Below, one piece after another: positions 1 to 12,800 of a stretch of DNA of 64,000 nucleotides. How positions within the stretch are numbered: position 1 is the stretch's first letter; each line of letters begins with the position of its first letter. The notes under the pieces are model-generated. The model searched no databases. It saw nothing but the letters and a program-made list of their open reading frames with translations, and was not told the origin of the DNA. The DNA comes from Myotis daubentonii (lineage: Eukaryota; Chordata; Mammalia; Chiroptera; Vespertilionidae), in the NCBI RefSeq assembly GCF_963259705.1, contig NC_081842.1, positions 67,406,787-67,470,786 of the forward strand. The letters run 5' to 3'. A program made the position numbers and the translations under genes.

Positions 1-540
1 GGGGGGGAGGGGTATCCCTCAGCCCAGCCTGCACCCTCTCCAATCTGGAACCCCTCAGGGGATGTCCAACTGCCAGTTTAGGCCCGATCCCGCATCCCTC
101 TCACAATACAGGACTGCTGGCTCCCAACTGCTTGCCTACCTGCCAGCCTGATCGATGCCTAACTGCACCCCTGGCAGCCTGGTCACCCCCAATTGTCTTC
201 CCCTGTTGGCCCGATCTCCCCCAACTGCCCTCCCCTGCCGGCCTGGTCACCCCCAACTGTCCTCCCCTGCCGGCCTGGTCACCCTCAACTGCCCTCTCCT
301 GCCAGCCCCATCACCCCCAACTGTCCTCCCCTGCCAGCCCGATCACCCCCAACTGTCATCCCCTGCAAGCCTTGTCCCCCACAAGTGCCCTCCCCTGCAG
401 GCCTGTTCACCCCCAACTGCCCTCCCCTGCTGGTCATCTTGTGAAGACATGGGGGTGGCCATGTTGTGACCACAGGGGGGTGGCCATCTTGTGCAAGTGC
501 ATGACAGTCAATTTGAATATTACCTCTTTATTATATAGGA
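1..540 (-). mobile_element. Helitron (HeliBat type), cut by window start, with internal minisatellite
   Basis: The right end reads TTATTATATAGGA, which on the minus strand is the 5' TC terminus shared by the other copies. The body from about 170 to 440 is a degenerate tandem array of ~33-bp Pro-codon-rich units (CCCAACTGCCCTCCCCTGCC). The hairpin/CTAG end lies before position 1. Proline-rich open frames here come from the array. Confidence 0.75.
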
Positions 541-789
541 TACTGTACATTATACTCATGTAGTTACTTGTTTAATGACTGGAAATTTGTACCTCTTAAT
601 TCCTTGCACCTTATTCACCCATCTCTTGCTCCCCTTCCATCTTGAGTTGCTGTTTTCTTTAGCTCTAAGTCTGAGATATGTGAGGCAAAAAGAAAACTTA
701 CCGTCATATCTTTCCTTGGGTCCCAAGGTTCTCTGTGATCTGCCTTCATCTTTCCATATCTCAGAATCTTATGTTTGTTTTGTATATAA

Positions 790-1456
790 CTAGAGGCCCA
801 GTGCACAAAATTGTGCACAGGTACAGTCCCTAGGCCTAGCCTGTGATCAGGGTCATCTTCCCCAGCTGCTGGCAGCCGGCCCCACCCCCCCACTGCCACC
901 CACCCTGGTTCCCCATTCACCATCCAGCGATGGAAATCTCATGGCAGGGGTGGGACCGTGAAGTCGGCCGTTCCTGCCTGCTCGCTGGTCCTACCCACGC
1001 TGCCAGTCGCCCACATCACACACCACCCACCCCTGTTCCCTGTTCACCATTGGTGGCAATCGGAACCTGTGAGCTGGGGAAGGGACCAAGAGGTCAGCCC
1101 ATTCCACCCACTTGCCATTCCTGTCCCCCACCGACCCTGGTCCCTGTTCCCCATCTGGTGATGGGAGCCTGATGGTCGGGGGAGGGACTGAAAGATTGGC
1201 CATTCCCACCGGCTCGCTGGCCCCACCCCTGCTGCTGGTCACTCTCTGTGTATGGGTGACTGGCGGGGCAGGGGCCTTGGCCTGGCGCCACCTGCATCCC
1301 CTGCCACTCACCCCAGGTCCCCGTTTGCCATCGGCGATAGAAGCCTGCCAGCCGGGGAAAGGGACCAAGAGGTGGTTGGTGCACTTCATAGTGGCTGGTT
1401 GAGTGGTTGTTCTGGCCATTCTGCCATTATGGTCGCTGGGCTTTTATTATATAGGA
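790..1456 (-). mobile_element. Complete Helitron (HeliBat type), 667 bp
   Basis: On the minus strand it starts TCCTATATAATAAAAG and ends with the hairpin GTGCACAATTTTGTGCAC, then TGGGCCT and CTAG. 5' TC, 3' hairpin plus CTAG and no target duplication are Helitron hallmarks. Non-autonomous: no Rep/helicase coding. Confidence 0.8.
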
Positions 1457-2330
1457 TGTGCAAGGTTTTTATTTGTACTTAGCAGGAAAAATAGGAAAAT
1501 GTAGATCTATGCCATCTTCCTGGAAGTGGAAGTTCTCTCAACTGATTTTTAAATTTATATTTACCTTTAACCCAGCAATTTTGCTAAGCTCACTTTTTTG
1601 CAGATTCTTTATAATATTTTATGATTATGACAGTGTTGTCATATAAATTCTTCCAGTTCCTGAGCACATAATATATTTCCATTTCTTTGTGTCTTCTTCA
1701 ATTTCTTTCATCAGTGTCCTTTAGATGTTAGTATACATGTGTTTCACCTCCTTAGTTAAGTTTATTCCTAGGTATTTTATTCTTTTGTATTCTTCAACTT
1801 TACTGAATTTGTTTATTAGTTCCAACAGTATTTTATTTTATTTTATTTTATTTTTAAATATATTTTATTGATTTTTTACAGAGAGGAAGGGAGAGAGATA
1901 GAGAGTTAGAAACATCGATGAGAGAGAAACATCGATCAGCCGCCTCCTGCACATCTCCTACTGGGGATGTGCCCGCAACCCAGGTACATGCCCTTGACCG
2001 GAATCGAACCTGGGACCTTTCAGTCCGCAGGCCGACGCTCTATCCACTGAACCAAACCAGTTTCGGCAATTCCAACAGTATTTTAGTGGTGTCTTTAGAG
2101 TTTTCTATGCACACAATGACAGTTTTACTTCTTCCTTTCAAATTTGGATGCCTTTTATTTCTTTCTCTTGCCTAACTGCTCTGGCTAGGACTTCCACTAT
2201 TATGTTGAACGGAAGTGGTGAGAGCGCACATCCTTCTATTGTTCCTGATCTTAGAGGAATATTGCCTATCATTCAATAACTGAACATAGTTGTTTCATAG
2301 ATTTTTGTTCAGTTTTCTAGTTATTTGTAC
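1457..2330 (-). mobile_element. LINE-1 ORF2 fragment, antisense, split by a Ves SINE
   Basis: Plus-strand motifs such as TTATTCCTAGGTATTTTATT and GCTCTGGCTAGGACTTCCAC are the reverse complement of the L1 ORF2 reverse-transcriptase region. Several stops and deletions make it inactive. The SINE at 1836-2069 interrupts it. Confidence 0.75.
1836..2069 (-). mobile_element. Ves SINE with 16-bp target duplication
   Basis: tRNA-derived bat SINE: tail and AT end at left, B-box-like GGTTCGATTCC (reverse) and TGGCTCAGTGGATAGAGC-like head at right. TTCCAACAGTATTTTA at 1820-1835 is repeated at 2070-2085, showing insertion into the L1 fragment. Confidence 0.88.
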
Positions 2331-2588
2331 TATTACAATAATTATGAGCCTTCTTTCTCTAACATGGCCAGAACAGAAGCATATGCTCTCATCGGTGAGT
2401 GCCCTCTTTTAGCATTGTTATATATAAATGAAGTCTCTTTTTATTTTTCACCCTTGCTGGAGCAAGGCCTCCAAAAATTGGTTGCCTCCCCCCCACCCCC
2501 AACAAAAAAAAGGGGGGGGAGAGAGAGCATATAAATGAAGTCTTGTCAATTAATACATTAGATGCCATGCATTGCCTCTTCTATTTTA

Positions 2589-2765
2589 CTAGAGGCCCGA
2601 TGCATGAAATTTGTGCAAGGATCTTGGCTCCGGCTCCCGCTTGCCGCAGCCGGGGGCCTCTGCCGCCTCTGCTGTGGCCCCCGCCTGCTGTGGTGTTGTC
2701 CAGAAGGAAGGATGTCCGGAAGGACATCAGGTCTAATTAGCATATTACCCTTTTATTATTATAGA
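2589..2765 (-). mobile_element. Short Helitron, 177 bp
   Basis: It starts CTAGAGGCCCGATGCATGAA and ends TTTATTATTATAGA on the plus strand, the same termini as the longer copies with the middle deleted. It keeps the hairpin and the ATTAGCATATTA motif near the 5' end. Confidence 0.78.
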
Positions 2766-3627
2766 TGTTTGTGCTCCTAAAGGGCTGACTGCTAGATATG
2801 TACATATTCATGTTGACTGATGGGCTTCACTTCAAAGAATTAGATAAGTAGGTTAGTGTCTCTCAGTGGAGATCTCTACAGTGCTGTATCCTGATGCCCT
2901 GGTACCCATGCGTGTCCCCTCAGTGCTTGGAATATCCTAGGAACTCTACCAAGAAGACTGTATTCATCTTTTTATAGCCTTCTCCTGGGAGTATTCCAGG
3001 CTATAATTTTCTCTGGTCTGGTTTATCCATTAATGTAATTTCATCTTCTGCCTTCTGGAAGTGTGTCACTATTAGTGTTTTCTCATGGCTATCTATCCCA
3101 TTATCAGCTTTTCTAATAATTTATTCTCTTTAGTTTCTCTGCAGTATCATTTCCATGGAGCTTGGGGAGAGAGGGGAAGGCAAATACATAGGTCCATACT
3201 ATAATTTTGAATTAGATGCCTCTTTGAAAATGTTATGACAAATTTTGTGACAATCACTATGTTATTAAAAATTTCAATTAACTTTTTAGTGAATAGAGTG
3301 TTGATATCTCCAAGGGTTAATATCTATCAAAGGAATAAATAACAATGTTGATGTAAATTGCTTAGAAATGAACCAAATCCAATGAATGATTCACATTATT
3401 TAAGCACGTCTGGTGGATGGATGGATCTGTTTGTTTGTTTATTATTTTGCTTGGGATGCTTTTAAATATCAACTTTAAAAAATGTTTGATCTCTATAGAC
3501 AAATGTAACACCGCAGGCTAAGAATTATACTTTTGCTTCACGATTGAATTTGATTATATACCTATAGTAAAGTAGACAATTAGAGTTTATTGTATATTTG
3601 TGGCTGGGTTATCTGTTTTTCTCATAG
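2766..3627 (+). other. CFAP44 intron, no recognisable feature
   Basis: AT-rich intronic sequence before the first exon. I see no repeat with clear boundaries and no coding signal on either strand. Confidence 0.6.
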
Positions 3628-3805
3628 GTATAAGAGTAAACCTGCTGATGACTATGAAGATCCCAAAGATGTTCAAGCCATCAAAGAGGCTCAGGTGTTT
3701 ATGGGAGACTTCAATCTGAAGACAGCCGCAGACTATAAGATACCCGAGCACATGAGAATAAATGCTGCCAAGAAAGAAGAGGAACTGGGACAGCTAGACT
3801 CTATG
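3628..3805 (+). CDS. CFAP44: CFAP44 exon (first in window)
   Basis: The acceptor is a pyrimidine run ending in CATAG at 3627 and the donor is ATG|GTACTT at 3806. The exon starts with the last base of a split codon and then encodes 59 residues beginning [12 protein letters not shown] and ending DSM. It reads as a charged linker entering the coiled-coil half. The frame stays open about 12 codons past the donor and then stops, so reading through would truncate the protein. Confidence 0.9.
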
Positions 3806-6800
3806 GTACTTAGAAACACGTGTGTGTTTCAGATCAAAAAATGACTGCCTCCCCCTCCCTGCCCCCTGGGACCTGGCTGAGTACACGCCTTCAGGAAGGA
3901 CTTCCGCTGAGTGGTAGGAGGGGAGGACAGGAGAACTGAGCCCTCAGAGCCAGCTGAGGGATACCACACACTATAGCCAGATTGCCTCCCCTTCTGGAGA
4001 AGCTAAATGGGGAAAAGCCTAAAAGCTAGAGAAAAGAGTAATTTTGTAGTGAACAGGAATGGTCAGATACATTTTTATCTTGAAATTTTGTTAGGCATTT
4101 CAGTCAGGGGACAAAAGCAAATCATATTTGAAACTGTTCCTTGTGAGTGGGTTGTCATTTTGCTTCCTTTATGTTCTTTTTAATTAGACCCATTCAAAGA
4201 AAATGTACTTGAACAAGTCCATCCTCTCACTTCGAGACCTTAAAGTGGCTGTCATCGAGGAGATACAGTGCCTGGTACAAGAGATGAAGAACATTCAGTC
4301 AACTCTTCACCCATCCAAGCGCATCCCCATTCCGAAAATCCCTCAGATACACTCGGAAGAAGTTCCTGAAAAGAGATTTCAGTATGATGAGGAAATTCTC
4401 CTCGCTTTTAAGCAACAGCTGATGAAAAATGAGGATACAACGGCGCCCCTAGTGGAACAGGCGGGGCCGGTAGGCTCAGGTGGAGGATTCCTTAGATCCT
4501 CTTATGCGAAGGATGGGGATTTGACAACACGAGAGTCCTTGTCTAGAGCGTCAAGGTCATCAGCATTCGGCCTAGATCTTCCAAAGCCATCTGAATTTGA
4601 AAGAGCAGATCCAATTGATGTAGAGACGGAGATTATGAAGAGAAAGGAGATAAAAAACATATACATGCAGCAGTATTTGGCCAACAGGGTAAGGGGTGAG
4701 ACTGTGCCTATTTATTTTTTAAATATATTTTTATTGATTTCAAAGAGGAAGGGAGGAGAGAGAGGTAGGAACATCAATGATGACAGAGAATCATTGATTG
4801 GCTGCCACCTGCATGCCCTCCCGACCCCCACTGTGGATCGAGCCTGTGCCCTTGACTGGAATCGAACCCGGGACCCTTCAGTATGCAGGCCAGCGCTCTA
4901 TCCACTGAGCCAAACTGGCTAGGGCCGAGACTGTGACTATTTAAAGCTGAGAGAGAATGGAGCAGGGATGTCTATCTAGTTTATTAATTATTTATTTAAC
5001 ATTTTTCTACATTAACCTTCCCCAAACCCTGACCAGACCACAACTCACTCATGGCTTGGCTTCCTCCCCACCCCGGTATTTTCTGAAAATCACTGTGCTC
5101 TGCCCAGAACTGTGGAGCTTTGTAACTCCTTCCTTTTTGGAAAGCTAAGCATTAGGGGCAAATGCATGTTAACTGGCATCTTGCTGAAGCCATGGCAAAG
5201 GGGAAGTGATGAGAAGCTTTCACATGATGGATGGAACATAACAAAAACCTTCCAGAGGAAATGGGCCACCCTCTGCTTTTCATACTCTCCCCTTTCTCTC
5301 ATTTGTTCCAATACTGGGAGTGTTCATGGTGATGAACGGCTTCAAAATTCTTCTGGAGCTAGAATGCCAACTATTTTTATTTCTAGGAATATCAGGACCA
5401 GACTGGGAGCAGTTGTGCAGGAGGTACTCCTGGGGTGCTAGTTCCCTGCTACCAGCCATATTGTGTTTTTTCCAGCTAGGCACTCCCCTATAGTTTTCCA
5501 GCCTTATTCTTCACCCATCAACTCTTCTACATCCAGCCCAGTATTCTCATGCTTCCTGCTTTTCCCCACTTTCCTCCCCCAATTCTGAATTTCTTATCTG
5601 TGCTTTTTCTTTTGCTATTTTCTTCTACCAGAGTTGAGTCATCGTTCAAAACTGAGCCCAGTTCCAAACCCCTTCCAAATCTTCTGTCCACATCATATAC
5701 TCTTAAAAAACAAAACAAAACAATAAAAAACAACTTCCATTGCACCTATAATCAGCACATCATGTTTTATTCTTAGTTTTCTTTGCTGCTTTGTGTGTGT
5801 TAGTTTTGTCTTGCAAATTTGGTTATATAGATCTTAAGGGAAGGTACATAACTTCTCCTGACTCCCTTGCAGTGTCTTGGACAATGCCAAACATGTAAGA
5901 TGTTTTGACTGAATTGACTAATTTACTTTATTAATTAAAAATACTTATTGGTCCTTCTAAGAGCAGGGACAATGTGAGCTAGGTAGTAGTGATGCAACTC
6001 AAGTCAGACATGTTCTCTAGCCTCATAAAGCTTGTAGGGTGTCAGGGATAAGAGAGAATAGGACAAGTGAAACCCTTACAAACTTGGACACCTATGTGGT
6101 AAGTTTCAGAATGCTGTTGTACTAAAAATATATAGTCCTGCCTCCAAAGAAATTTTTAAATAATTCAAATGTGTTGAACAAATTTTTGGGGGGAGTCCAC
6201 TTAATCTACAGCCCTACATAAAGTTTATTTTTTTAAAAAAAATTTCTTTGGTTTTCTTTTGTTTGTTTTTAAGCTATCTGAAATTCTCCAGAAGTTTTAC
6301 TGTCCCAAACCCACAGATCTCTTCACCACTCTCAGCACCAACCTGGGCCCTCACTCATAAACTGCAAGCATTTGAGGTTCCCCCATCATGTACAGCCTAC
6401 ATGATGTCCTACATGGAATGGTTTGTCTTCTTCCTGCTGTATGCGTTTCCTCAGGAGAATCAGTCCTGGGGCTCTCTCTTGATCTCTTCATCTCCTTTGG
6501 GATGGGATGGGCAGGGGGGGGGGGGAGGGGTGGGGCTGGGGGGAGAAGCTGTGCCAAAATCAGAGCAAAACTGAGGCTTTAAAATCATTAGGATGTCAGA
6601 CGAGTAAGGTCTAGACCAGGACTTGGGATACTTAGGTTCCTATCCCAGTTCTGTGACAAATTAGCTTTGATCTCAGGAAAATCACCGTCAGCCTCAATTT
6701 CATCATTTCTACAGTAAGAAGATTGTGAACACGTTTCCTGTGGGTCCATGCTTGTACTTACCTATTTGAAAATATTTACTGTTTGGTAGGTTTGAATATT

Positions 6801-9800
6801 TTCAAAGTAAGAAGTTGAGGGAAATATTTATCTAGTGTTTACTGTATGAACGTCCATGTAGAATACTGTGGGGGATATAATAGAGGTAAACATAACACTA
6901 TCCACAAAGAGCTTATAGTCAGTACAAGACTTTTTTGATCAATGGCTTTTAAAAATATTATATTTTATTGATTTTTTACAGAGAGGAAGGGAGAGGGATA
7001 GAGAGTTAGAAACATCGATGAGAGAGAAACATCTATCAGCTGCCTCCTGCACACCCCTTGCTGGGGATGTGCCCGCAACCAAGGTACATGCCCTCGACTG
7101 GAATTGAACCTGGGACCCTTCAGTCTGCAGGCCAAAGCTCTACCCACTGATCCAAACCAGTTAGGGCTCAATGGCTTTTTTTTTTTAATGGAAGAGAAAT
7201 AGCTGGAAGGACTATAGTTATAGAATTTCTGCCACTTAATGAATAAATTAATTTATGTAAACTTAAGACCATTAATGAATGATTTATATGACTAGACACA
7301 ACCACACACACCCATGTAATTCTCCATCTATATTAATGGCATAATGAGAAAATGTTTTTACCCAAACAAATTAGTATTGTTAGTTTAAAAAAATACTGTT
7401 CTTAACTTCTAACGTATATACAAATCTTTTTCTACCTCAGATCAAAGAACTGATTGTCACCTTTGATGCAGAACTCCATCTCCTGAGACACCAGAAACTG
7501 AAACTAGACATTCAGATGAAAGTATCTGACCTGAATCATGTCACATTATTTCAAGAAATGATGCTCCTCAAGAATTTTGAAAAACAGGAGAACATACTTC
7601 AAGAGCGTGTTAATTCATTAGACAAAGAGGAACAGGAGATGCAAGTATGAATGGGCAGGAAAATGCTAGCTGGGTGCACCCTTAAGTTATGGAAGGAACT
7701 TGATTCTTCTTTTCTTCTCCACTTAATTTTTTATCTTGTTCAAGTCCTCATCTCTTTCTTGTCTTCTCTCCCTTCTCTTTTTCCCCATTATTCAGACTTG
7801 CTCTCTGTTTTTTTGATATCCTTGGTCAGAGAGAAGTGAATCAGATTTTTTTTTTGGTAAATTTGATCTAATGTTTTGTAAGGTAGAATAAAATTTTCAA
7901 AAGTTAGCCTTATATTTAGTTTATCCATAGATTTCGAGTTTATTTTATGTTGTTACTACCCACCATGTGAAGTTGAGTTTTCATTATATGCTATTCTTAT
8001 GAATATAATTGGAAAAGAAGTTCATGAGTTTCTTAAATATGATAGCTAGTTTCAGAGTAATGTCTAATTAAATTTACAGAAAATTGATTCTTTATTTGTT
8101 ATATATATGTTAAATTTAAAGAGATAAATTATACTATTTCTCTTTGGCCTAAAGGAAGATTCTATTAAATAGATATTACATAGTGAATAGTGACATCAGT
8201 TTTTTGATATTTCAGCTTCACTAAAATATGTTGTATCTTTTTTTTTTAAATTGTCATACATAGTGGGCAAAAGTAGGTCTATAGTTGTAATACAAATAAA
8301 TAATACAATTAATAAATAACACAAGAATAAACTGTATTTTGCATACTCACAACTGTAAGCCTACTTTTTCTCACTCCAGTATAGATATTTAAAAAATTTT
8401 GTTTTTGAGACCACCCATGCAATTATATTAGTTGACATCCATATATCAATAAAAATTTCAATTTATTTAATGTAGATTTATTTGAGAAAACAAAACATTA
8501 AAAAATTGATCTTATTTGATTCCAAATGTAACCATGTGGTTTTTGTTTTTGTTTTTTACAAAAGAATTATAAAATTTTAGTCATATAAATGAATGGCTCT
8601 GCAAACATCAGAAATGTAAACTTCCATTAAGAAGCTTTGGAGCCCTGGCCAGTTTGGCTCAGTGGATAGAGCGTTGGCCTGTGGACTCAAGGGTCCCAGG
8701 TTCGATTCTGGCCAGGGGCATGTACCTTGGCTGCGGGCACATCTCCAGTGGGGAGTGTGCAGGAGACGGCTGATCGATGTTTCTCTCTCATTGATGTTTC
8801 TAACTTTCTATCCCTCTCCCTTCCTCTCTGTAAAAAATCAATAAAATATATTAAAAAAAGAGAAGCTTTGGAAATGTAACCTTACATTGCAATGCACATT
8901 GTTCTCTGAACCTGGTTTAACAGATGAAATATTTTATTTTTAAAAAATATATTTTTATTTATCTCAGAGAAGAAGGGAGAGGGAAAGAGAGAGAGAAACA
9001 TTAATGATGAGAGAGAATTATTGATTGGCTGCCTCCTGTACACCTCACACTGGGGATCGAGCTTGCAACCCAGGCATGTGCCCTGACTAGGAATCGAATT
9101 GTGACCTCCTGGTTCATAGGTCAACGCTCAATCACTGAGCCACACCGGCCGGGCCAGATGAAATATTTTCATCTGTTCTTGTTCTTGTTTGTTTAGTGGA
9201 GAATAAATGAATCTATGAAGGAGATGGAAGAGAAAAAGAATGAAATCACCAGGCTCCAGGACCAAGAAAAGGCACTCTATGCTAGTTTTCAAGCAGCCGT
9301 TGGAGAAAACAAATTTGCTAACTTCCTCATGAAGGTCCTAAAGAAAAGGATAAAACGGGTGAAGAAAAAAGAGGTCGAAGGAGATGCTGGTTTGTATTTC
9401 TTTCTTATATATGAAAATATTTTTTTTCTCACTAGCATGAAATAGAGAAATAAATAAGTCATATTCATCACAACATAGATGATGTGGGAGCATTGTGGGA
9501 TTTAAAGAGGAGATGATATAAACCTTTTCAGTCTGTATAAGTCAAGTCTCACTTTTTCTTCACTGCCACATCAGACGATGTTTTATTTTCAAAACTTGAA
9601 AATAAGAGGAAGGAAAAGACATGGCATGCAAATATTAATCAAATCAAAGCAGGAATGGCTGAGTTAATGTCAGATAAAGTAGATTTCAAAGCAAATAAAA
9701 TTACTGGAGACAGAAAAACCTTGTACAATGATAAAAGTGTCACTCAGCCAGGAAGACATAGCAATCTTAAATGTGTATGCATAAAACAACAGAGCTGTAA

Positions 9801-12800
9801 AATATGTGAAGCAAAAACTGATAGAAATGAAAGGATAAAATAGACAAACCCATGATTACATTTGGGTACCTCCATCGCCCTCTCTCAACATTTGATAGAA
9901 CAACTATGCAGAAAATCAATAAGGATATAGAAGACCTAAACAGCACCATCAACAAAAAGGATCTAAATGACAGTAATGGAATACTTCACCCAAAATAGCA
10001 GAATATACACACTTTATAAGTAAGTGCCCACAGAACATATACCAAGATAAACTATATGTTAGACTATGAACAAGTCTTAATAAGTATAAAAGAATTGAAA
10101 TCATATGGAATGTGTCCTCTGACCATGTCACTTATGTTATTTCTAGAAATGTATATTAAATACAACTAAAATACAAAGTTGTATTTAATACACATTTCTA
10201 GGAACCAACCTAGAAATCAGTAACAGAAAGATAACAGAAAAATCTCAAAACACTCAGACCTAAACAGCAAGCTTTATATAATCCATGGGACCCAGAAGAC
10301 ATCTCAGTGTAAATTTTAAAACTACATTGACCTAAGTGAAAAATGAAAATGCAACTTATTAAAATTTGTGGAATACTGCTAAAGCAATGTTGAGAGAAAA
10401 ATTTTAGTACTAAACTAGAAAAGAGGACAAGTCTCAATCCAATAATTTAAGCTCCCACCTCAAAACCTCAAAACAGAAGTGCAAAATAAAACCAAAGTGC
10501 CCTAACCAGTTTGGCTCAGTGGATAGAGCGTCGGCCTGTGGACTGAAGGGACCTAGGTTCGATTCCAGTCAAGGGCATGTACCTTGGTTGTGGGCACATC
10601 CCTAGGAGTGGGTGTGCAGGAGGCAGCTGATCGATGTTTCTTTCTCATCGATGTTTCTAACTCTCTATCCCTCTCCCTTCCTCTCTGTAAAAAAATCAAT
10701 AAAATATATTTTTAAAAGAAATTTAAAAAAACCCCAAAGTGACCAAGCAGAAGAAAGATAGAATTAGAAATCAAGTCTGAAACCCACGCTGTGCCCTGAC
10801 CTGAAATTGAACCGTGACCTCATAGTCCATAGGTTGGCGTTCAACCACTGAGCCACACCAGTTGGGCTGAATTTGTAATTTTAAAACTCCCCTGATAAAA
10901 TCTAATGGTCTAAATAGTTTCACTGGAGAACTCTACCAAGCATTTGAAGAAGAATTACTACTATTGTACACAATATCATCCAGAAAATCAAAGAGGAGAG
11001 AAAATTTTCCAGTTCACATTCTGAAGCTGGTGTTATCCTGATACTAAAACTTGGAAACTTTCATATTATTTTATGAGGCTCTTGATCTCATTAATATCTT
11101 TCATTTAACTTGCCTTTCTCTAATACTGCCCTGCCAGAGAAAGGGGTGGGGGCCCACTCCTTTCTGCTAGGTGGAGGTATTCAGCCTTCATTGTCACCCC
11201 AGGGAAGTGTGATCTCCTTGTCACTGCTGTGCAGATGGGAGTCCCGGCTCCTCCTTGTAATCTCTATTGACACATTGGGGATGGCCCTGGTACCACTGCG
11301 CAGGGGTGAAAGTCTTGATTCTCCTCCAGGGCTCTTCAGACTCCACCTCTGTGGGGAATGTGAAGGGAACCTTGTTACTGCCAGCTGAGAGTGGAAGTCC
11401 AGGCTACCCATAGGGTCTCTACAAATATCTGAATGGTAGAAAAGGCAGCCGGTTACCAGCCAGCAGGGATACAAATCCCTCTTTCCTGCATGGCCTTCTC
11501 TGACACCATCCTCGTGCGACTGTTGGTGTGCCTCATTACAGCTTTGCAAGGGTGGATGTCTAGATTCCTCACTTGGCCTTTGCTGATATGGGTGGGAGTG
11601 GGGCCACATTTTTTTTCTTTGTGGTATTTGGTTAGGTTATCATCTAAATGTCTTACTAGACTACCTCTTTCTTGGTCATTTGGCGAGAGAGAGGAAGTTC
11701 TTGTTGGGTCTTTCTGTATCTGCAGCTGTTGGTGTTTCCAAGCTGCTCATTTATTCATCTCTGAGTTTGAGATATGAGGCCAAGGAACTCATCCGAGTGT
11801 TGTTCCTCAAGTTCTGAGGTGCATAGTTGATCTCCCTTCTTCCTGCTTGTCAAAATCTTCTTTTGTTTGTTTTATAAGTAATAACCAGAGTTTTTAACTA
11901 TATTTAGTGGGAGAAATAGGGAAAAGTAGATCTACTTCATCTCCCTCAAAGAGGAATTCTATTATGTAAGAATTTTAAGGTCTAATTTTAAACTTTGATG
12001 CTTTATTGCATAAGTTGGTACAGATCACTTAAAGTAATTTTATGGGAGAGCTTATATTTAAGAAATCTACAGAATATGAGGTCCACCTCTTATCTCTAAT
12101 TTTATGTTTTATAAGATGCAAATTTCCATTTGGTCATCTATGGTTCATAGAGGTCCTCAAGGTGTTTTAAAAGAAAATGAGGCCGGGGGGGGGGAGGTAT
12201 ATATAAAGGGGGGCAAAGTGGGGAAAATGGGGGACATCTGTAATATTGTCAACAACAAAAATAAATTTAGCCCTGAAAAAGGAAAGAAAAGAAAATGAGG
12301 CAGAGTTGGGTGGCAGATGTCTATAACCCCTTATCCAGAACTCTCGAGGGCAGGTGTGTTTTAGTATTCAATTTTTTTAATATTTTACTAGAGGCTTGAT
12401 GCATGAAATTCATGCAAGGGCCTAGGCCAGTGATGGCGAACCTTTTGAGCTCGGCGTGTCAGCATTTTGAAAAACCCTAACTTAACTCTGATGCTGTGTC
12501 ACATAGAGAAATTTTTTGATATTTGCAACCATAGTAAAACAAAGACTTATATTTTTGATATTTATTTTATATATTTAAATGCCATTTAACAAAGAAAAAT
12601 CAACAAAAAAAATGAGTTCGCGTGTCACCTCTGACACGCGTGTCATAGGTTCGCCATCACTGGCCTAGGCCCTGGCCCCTGCCTGCTGCGGCTTTGTCTG
12701 GAAGGAAGGATGTCCAGAAGGATGTCTGGCCTAATTAGCATATTATGCTTTTTTTATTATAGGTAGAAGATATTGTATATGACATTATTAAAGAAATCAT

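Larger units (their letters stand above)
9560..11090 (+). mobile_element. LINE-1 ORF2 fragment, sense
   Basis: Motifs such as AGAAAATCAATAAGGATATA and AAAAGAATTGAAATCATATG match the L1 ORF2 endonuclease region, and 10870-11060 resembles the start of the RT region. There are many stops. It is interrupted by a hairpin-forming segment (10143-10200) and by Ves sequence from 10499. Confidence 0.75.

Noticed and set aside
132..563. Proline-rich open frames at the window start
   Set aside because: They run through the Helitron minisatellite and share no features with a protein family.
4203..4922. 239-codon apparent gene
   Set aside because: It is the CFAP44 exon 4188-4688 read through its donor into a Ves SINE.
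8642..8720. tRNA-like sequences in the Ves heads
   Set aside because: The A/B-box-like motifs belong to tRNA-derived SINE heads. The copies are embedded in full SINEs with target duplications, so they are not tRNA genes.
9655..9843. Small open frame on the plus strand
   Set aside because: It lies in a decayed L1 ORF2 fragment.
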